The notes under the pieces were generated by a model. The model did not search any database and was not told the DNA's origin. It saw only the letters and a list, made by a program, of their open reading frames with translations. The translations under genes and the position numbers were made by a program. From Anaerolineales bacterium (lineage in GTDB: Bacteria; Chloroflexota; Anaerolineae; Anaerolineales; Villigracilaceae): 7,879 bases of DNA. The stretch is from assembly GCA_028689195.1 (NCBI GenBank), contig JAQTWR010000111.1:1-7879 (forward strand), in the 5' to 3' direction. Below are positions 4,858 to 7,879 of the stretch, piece after piece. The stretch's first letter is position 1, and each line of letters begins with the position of its first letter.

Positions 4858-7272
4858 ATGCCCCAAAAAAAGGGCTTCATTGCGCTTCCCCTCGATAAAG
4901 AAGAAATTATTAAAGATTACCGCCTTGCCTACCAAAGCAGACAGGCTTCGCTCATTGGCAGGCGCGAAGTATTGAGCGGCAAAGCCAAGTTCGGCATCTT
5001 CGGCGACGGCAAGGAACTTGCCAATCTCGCCATCGCGCGCGCCTTCCGCAAAGGCGATTGGCGTTCGGGATATTACCGCGACCAAACATGGATGTTCGCG
5101 CTCGGCGTAAATACCATTCAAGAGTTCTTCGCGCAGTTGTATTCCCACGCCGATATTCATCACGACCCTGCGTCTGCCGGACGCCTGATGAACGCGCATT
5201 TCGGCTCGCGCAATTTACGTCCCGACGGGTCGTGGAAAAATCAAACCGAGATGTACAACGTCGCCAGCGACATCTCTCCCACCGCCGGACAAATGCCGCG
5301 CGCAGTGGGGCTTGCGTACGCTTCGGTGTTGTATCGCAAACTGGAAGACCTCCACGACTTTCAAGATTTTTCGCGCGACGGAAATGAAATCGCATTTGCG
5401 ACCATCGGCAACGCGTCCACATCAGAGGGATTGTTCTGGGAAAGCGTCAACGCCATCGGCGTGCTCAAAGCGCCGTCCATCATCACCATCTACGACGACG
5501 GCTACGGCATCTCGGTCCCCAATCAATTTCAAATGGTCAAAGAAAATATCGGCGCGCTGCTCAAAGGCTTCGAGCGCGATGCAAGCGCCGCGCCCGATAA
5601 AACCGAACACGGCTTCGATCACTACACCGTCCGCGCATGGGATTATCCCGCGCTGGTCGAAACCTATCTCAGCGCCGCAGAAATCGCGCGCGAGTACCAC
5701 ATCCCCGCGTTGATTCACGTCACCGAAGTCACCCAGCCTCAAGGTCACAGCACCAGCGGCTCGCACGAAAGATACAAGTCGGCGGAACGACTGGAATGGG
5801 AAACGGATTTTGACTGCGTAACGCGGCTGCGCGCGTGGATGATAAAACGACGCGTCCTGACGCCCGCCGAGTTGGACGCTGCGGAACAGGAAGATTACGC
5901 CACCGTGGAGGGACTTCGCAAAACTGCGTGGGAATCCTTCCTCGCGCCCATCCTCGAAGAACGCAGTCAGGTCATGGATATGTTCGACGAAATTGCGCCG
6001 ACCTCAAATCATGTGATGGAACTGCGCCTGCTCCGCGACAGACTCGCCAGCCTGCCTTCGCTCACGCGGCGCGACATTCACAGCGCCGCGCATGAAGCGC
6101 TGCGACTCTTGCGCGATGAAAATCATCCATCCAAACAAATTTTGATTCAGTGGAAAAGCGAAAACGATAAAATCAATTTGGAGCGTTACGGCTCTCATCT
6201 ATATTCGGAAACCGCGCTAAAAGTGGACGAAGTCAAACCCGCGTATTCAAACGATTCGCCCGCCGTGTTTGGCTTTGAAATTATGAACGCCATGTTCGAC
6301 GCGGCGCTTGCGCGCGAGCCGCGTTTGATCGCTTTCGGCGAAGACGTGGGCAAACTCGGCGATGTGAATCAAGGCTTCAAAGGGATGCAGGAAAAATACG
6401 GCGCGCTGCGCGTGAGCGATACGGGAATCCGCGAAGCGACGATTTTGGGGCAGGCAATCGGTTTGGCAATGCGCGGACTGCGCCCCATCGCGGAAATTCA
6501 ATATCTCGATTACATTCTGTACGCGCTGCAAATTATGTCCGACGATCTTGCCACGCTCCGCTGGCGCACCGCCGGCGGACAAAAAGCCCCCGTCATCGTT
6601 CGCACGCGCGGACATAGACTCGAAGGCGTGTGGCACGCGGGTTCGCCGATGGCGGGAATTTTGAATCTCGTGCGCGGCATGTATGTTTTAGTTCCGCGCG
6701 ATATGACCCGCGCCGCAGGTTTTTATAACACCCTCTTGAAGTCCGACGAACCCGCGCTTATCGTGGAAGTATTGAACGGCTACCGCGTCAAAGAACGCCT
6801 GCCCAATAACATCGCCGAGATGACGCTTCCGCTCGGCGTCCCCGAAATTCTGCGCGAAGGCAGCGACGTCACCATCGTCACCTACGGCGCGTGCTGTCGA
6901 ATCGTTTTAGATGCCGCAGATAAATTATCCAAAGTTGGCATTGACGTTGAAGTGATTGACGTTCAATCGCTTCTGCCTTTTGATATTCACGGCGCAATCG
7001 TCGAATCGCTGAAGAAAACCAATCGCATTTTATTCGTAGACGAGGACATGCCCGGCGGAACGACCGCCTATATGATGCGGGAAGTTATCGAAAAACAGGG
7101 CGGCTACTTCCATTTAGATTCTCCTGCGAAGACGCTCTCCGCCAAAGCGCACCGCCCCGCGTATGGCAGCGACGGCGATTACTGGTCAAAACCGAATACA
7201 GAAACAATTTTCGATGCGGTGTATGAAATGATGAGCGAAGTTGATCCTGGGGCATTTCCAAAGATTTGTTAA
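4858..7272 (+). CDS. 2-oxoacid dehydrogenase E1, fused alpha and beta subunits
   Basis: The 804-residue enzyme is the thiamine-diphosphate-dependent decarboxylase of a pyruvate or branched-chain 2-oxoacid dehydrogenase complex. Residues ~15-330 are alpha-like: GYYRDQTWMFALG (71-83), the cofactor region IGNASTSEG (183-191) with YDDGYGISVPN (212-222), and QPQGHSTSGSHERY. A helical linker (~330-465) leads to the beta half: AFGEDVG (Glu495, the catalytic cofactor-activating glutamate), GHRLEGVWHAGSP (His586, His593), then a transketolase C-terminal domain (~665-790). Fused E1 chains of this layout are known in Bacteroidetes and Chloroflexi; most bacteria have either two subunits or the unrelated homodimeric E1. 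Canonical thiamine sites read GDG...NN; here GNA (184-186) and DD (213-214) stand in those places. AGGAG precedes the ATG by six bases. An E2 gene lies downstream after one small gene. The substrate cannot be fixed from sequence. Confidence 0.92.
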   Translation: MPQKKGFIALPLDKEEIIKDYRLAYQSRQASLIGRREVLSGKAKFGIFGDGKELANLAIARAFRKGDWRSGYYRDQTWMFALGVNTIQEFFAQLYSHADIHHDPASAGRLMNAHFGSRNLRPDGSWKNQTEMYNVASDISPTAGQMPRAVGLAYASVLYRKLEDLHDFQDFSRDGNEIAFATIGNASTSEGLFWESVNAIGVLKAPSIITIYDDGYGISVPNQFQMVKENIGALLKGFERDASAAPDKTEHGFDHYTVRAWDYPALVETYLSAAEIAREYHIPALIHVTEVTQPQGHSTSGSHERYKSAERLEWETDFDCVTRLRAWMIKRRVLTPAELDAAEQEDYATVEGLRKTAWESFLAPILEERSQVMDMFDEIAPTSNHVMELRLLRDRLASLPSLTRRDIHSAAHEALRLLRDENHPSKQILIQWKSENDKINLERYGSHLYSETALKVDEVKPAYSNDSPAVFGFEIMNAMFDAALAREPRLIAFGEDVGKLGDVNQGFKGMQEKYGALRVSDTGIREATILGQAIGLAMRGLRPIAEIQYLDYILYALQIMSDDLATLRWRTAGGQKAPVIVRTRGHRLEGVWHAGSPMAGILNLVRGMYVLVPRDMTRAAGFYNTLLKSDEPALIVEVLNGYRVKERLPNNIAEMTLPLGVPEILREGSDVTIVTYGACCRIVLDAADKLSKVGIDVEVIDVQSLLPFDIHGAIVESLKKTNRILFVDEDMPGGTTAYMMREVIEKQGGYFHLDSPAKTLSAKAHRPAYGSDGDYWSKPNTETIFDAVYEMMSEVDPGAFPKIC

Positions 7273-7274
7273 CG

Positions 7275-7736
7275 GTTGATCGTTGGCAGTTGACGGTTTT
7301 CAATTCACATTACACAGCAGGAGATAACGTTGGAACAAATCCCAGAAAAAATACCCGCGCGCAATTATCGTGATCTGATCGTTTGGCAAAACGCTATTAA
7401 ATTGGCAAAGACAATTTACCAACTGACAGGGAAATTCCCCAAGCAGGAAACTTACGCGCTCGCCGACCAAATTCGTCGCGCTGTAGTTTCCGTTCCATCC
7501 AATATCGCCGAAGGGCAGGCTCGGAAATCGCCTGGTGATTTTCGCAGATTCCTGCATATTGCGCTTGGCTCATTGGCTGAAGTGGATACTCAACTGGTTT
7601 TGGCTCAAGAGTTTGAATACTTAAATAAACAAGATACTGAATCCGTCGAAGAACAAATTCAAGACCTGCGCAAAAAACTCTATGCGCTGATAAACAGTTT
7701 GCCTGAGCGTTAGACTGTCAACTACAAACTACCAAC
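7275..7736. repeat. Imperfect 23-bp inverted repeats flanking the four-helix-bundle gene
   Basis: Bases 7275-7297 (GTTGATCGTTGGCAGTTGACGGT, split here as GTTGATCGTT GGCAGTTGACGGT) match the reverse complement of 7714-7736 at 18 of 23 positions. The right copy is part of a run of CAACTAC-like units that continues to 7745. The two copies begin 2 bases after the E1 stop and directly at the stop of the small gene. No target-site duplication is seen, so they may be low-complexity repeats rather than element ends. Confidence 0.45.
7330..7713 (+). CDS. Four-helix-bundle protein (S23/intervening-sequence family)
   Basis: The 127-residue product has the hallmarks of the family first found as ORFs in 23S rRNA intervening sequences: YRDLIVWQNAIKLAKTIYQLTGKFPKQE, ADQIRRAVVSVPSNIAEGQAR (about 47-67), and FLHIALGSLAEVDTQLVLA. 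It should fold as four antiparallel helices; relatives form ring-like pentamers, and the Avd proteins of diversity-generating retroelements are distant kin. Its molecular role is unknown. Translation starts at TTG: AGGAG at 7319-7323 is six bases upstream and an in-frame stop at 7288-7290 excludes longer forms. It sits between the E1 and E2 genes, where no such protein is needed, and is flanked by imperfect inverted repeats. I read it as an inserted passenger co-transcribed with the operon. Confidence 0.9.
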   Translation: MEQIPEKIPARNYRDLIVWQNAIKLAKTIYQLTGKFPKQETYALADQIRRAVVSVPSNIAEGQARKSPGDFRRFLHIALGSLAEVDTQLVLAQEFEYLNKQDTESVEEQIQDLRKKLYALINSLPER

Positions 7737-7754
7737 TACCAACTGGAGATTTTT

Positions 7755-7879
7755 ATGGCGACAAAAGTATTCGTTCCAAGACTCGGCGAAGGCGTTGATG
7801 AAGTTACCGTCACAAAATGGCTCAAGCAAGTCGGCGACTCTATTAAAGAATTGGAGCCGTTACTCGAAGTAAATACCGA
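7755..7879 (+). CDS. 2-oxoacid dehydrogenase E2 acyltransferase, N-terminal lipoyl domain (partial)
   Basis: From the ATG the frame runs to the window edge without a stop (41 full codons). It begins MATKVFVPRLGEGVDEVTVTK and continues with WLKQVGDSIKELEPLLEVNT, the standard first half of a lipoyl domain; the lipoylated lysine of the DK motif is expected one residue beyond the last base. GGAG stands 7 bases before the ATG. E2 carries the acyl group on lipoate from E1 to coenzyme A, so it is the natural partner of the fused E1 upstream. It could be pyruvate- or branched-chain-specific. Without the catalytic domain, other biotinyl/lipoyl carriers are not strictly excluded, but the operon context argues for E2. 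Confidence 0.88.
   Translation, partial: MATKVFVPRLGEGVDEVTVTKWLKQVGDSIKELEPLLEVNT

Noticed and set aside
7714..7754. CRISPR-like or tandem repeat (CAACTAC units)
   Set aside because: The units are short (about seven bases), few and imperfect, without spacers; this is low-complexity sequence before the E2 start.

Overview
The window looks like a chromosomal segment of a Chloroflexota bacterium, most likely class Anaerolineae. This rests on remembered resemblance, not a search: the fused 2-oxoacid dehydrogenase E1, a CAD-like aspartate carbamoyltransferase, a four-helix-bundle (S23-type) gene in an operon, start-proximal TATAAT boxes and palindromic dispersed repeats between genes. There are six complete longer genes, one short leader ORF, and one partial gene at each edge. 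No tRNA, rRNA, CRISPR array or intact transposase was seen.

Left part (1-2515): an envelope redox block. It holds the C-terminal part of msrP (molybdoenzyme that reduces methionine sulfoxide), then msrQ (its heme membrane partner), then a membrane-anchored DsbA-like thiol oxidoreductase that ends in a strong terminator. msrP and msrQ are separated by a 226-bp inverted-repeat element with a second common repeat inside it.

Middle part (2549-4640): nucleotide metabolism. A MITE-like element with a 5-bp direct repeat lies upstream of a deoxynucleoside kinase gene. This gene converges on pyrB (minus strand) across a long hairpin. Upstream of pyrB, on the minus strand, is an ordered set of signals: a TATAAT box, AAAGGAG, a 20-codon reading frame, and a terminator hairpin with a T tract whose stem begins inside the reading frame's stop codon. 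This is the layout of translation-coupled attenuation as known for E. coli pyrBI. It is the most interesting thing in the window.

Right part (4652-7879): a second MITE-like element with an 8-bp direct repeat sits between the divergent pyrB and E1 promoters. An E1 alpha-beta fusion gene (804 aa) follows, then a small four-helix-bundle gene (TTG start) flanked by imperfect inverted repeats, then the start of an E2 acyltransferase with its lipoyl domain. E1 and E2 belong to one 2-oxoacid dehydrogenase complex, possibly branched-chain or pyruvate, and the small gene looks like a late insertion between them.
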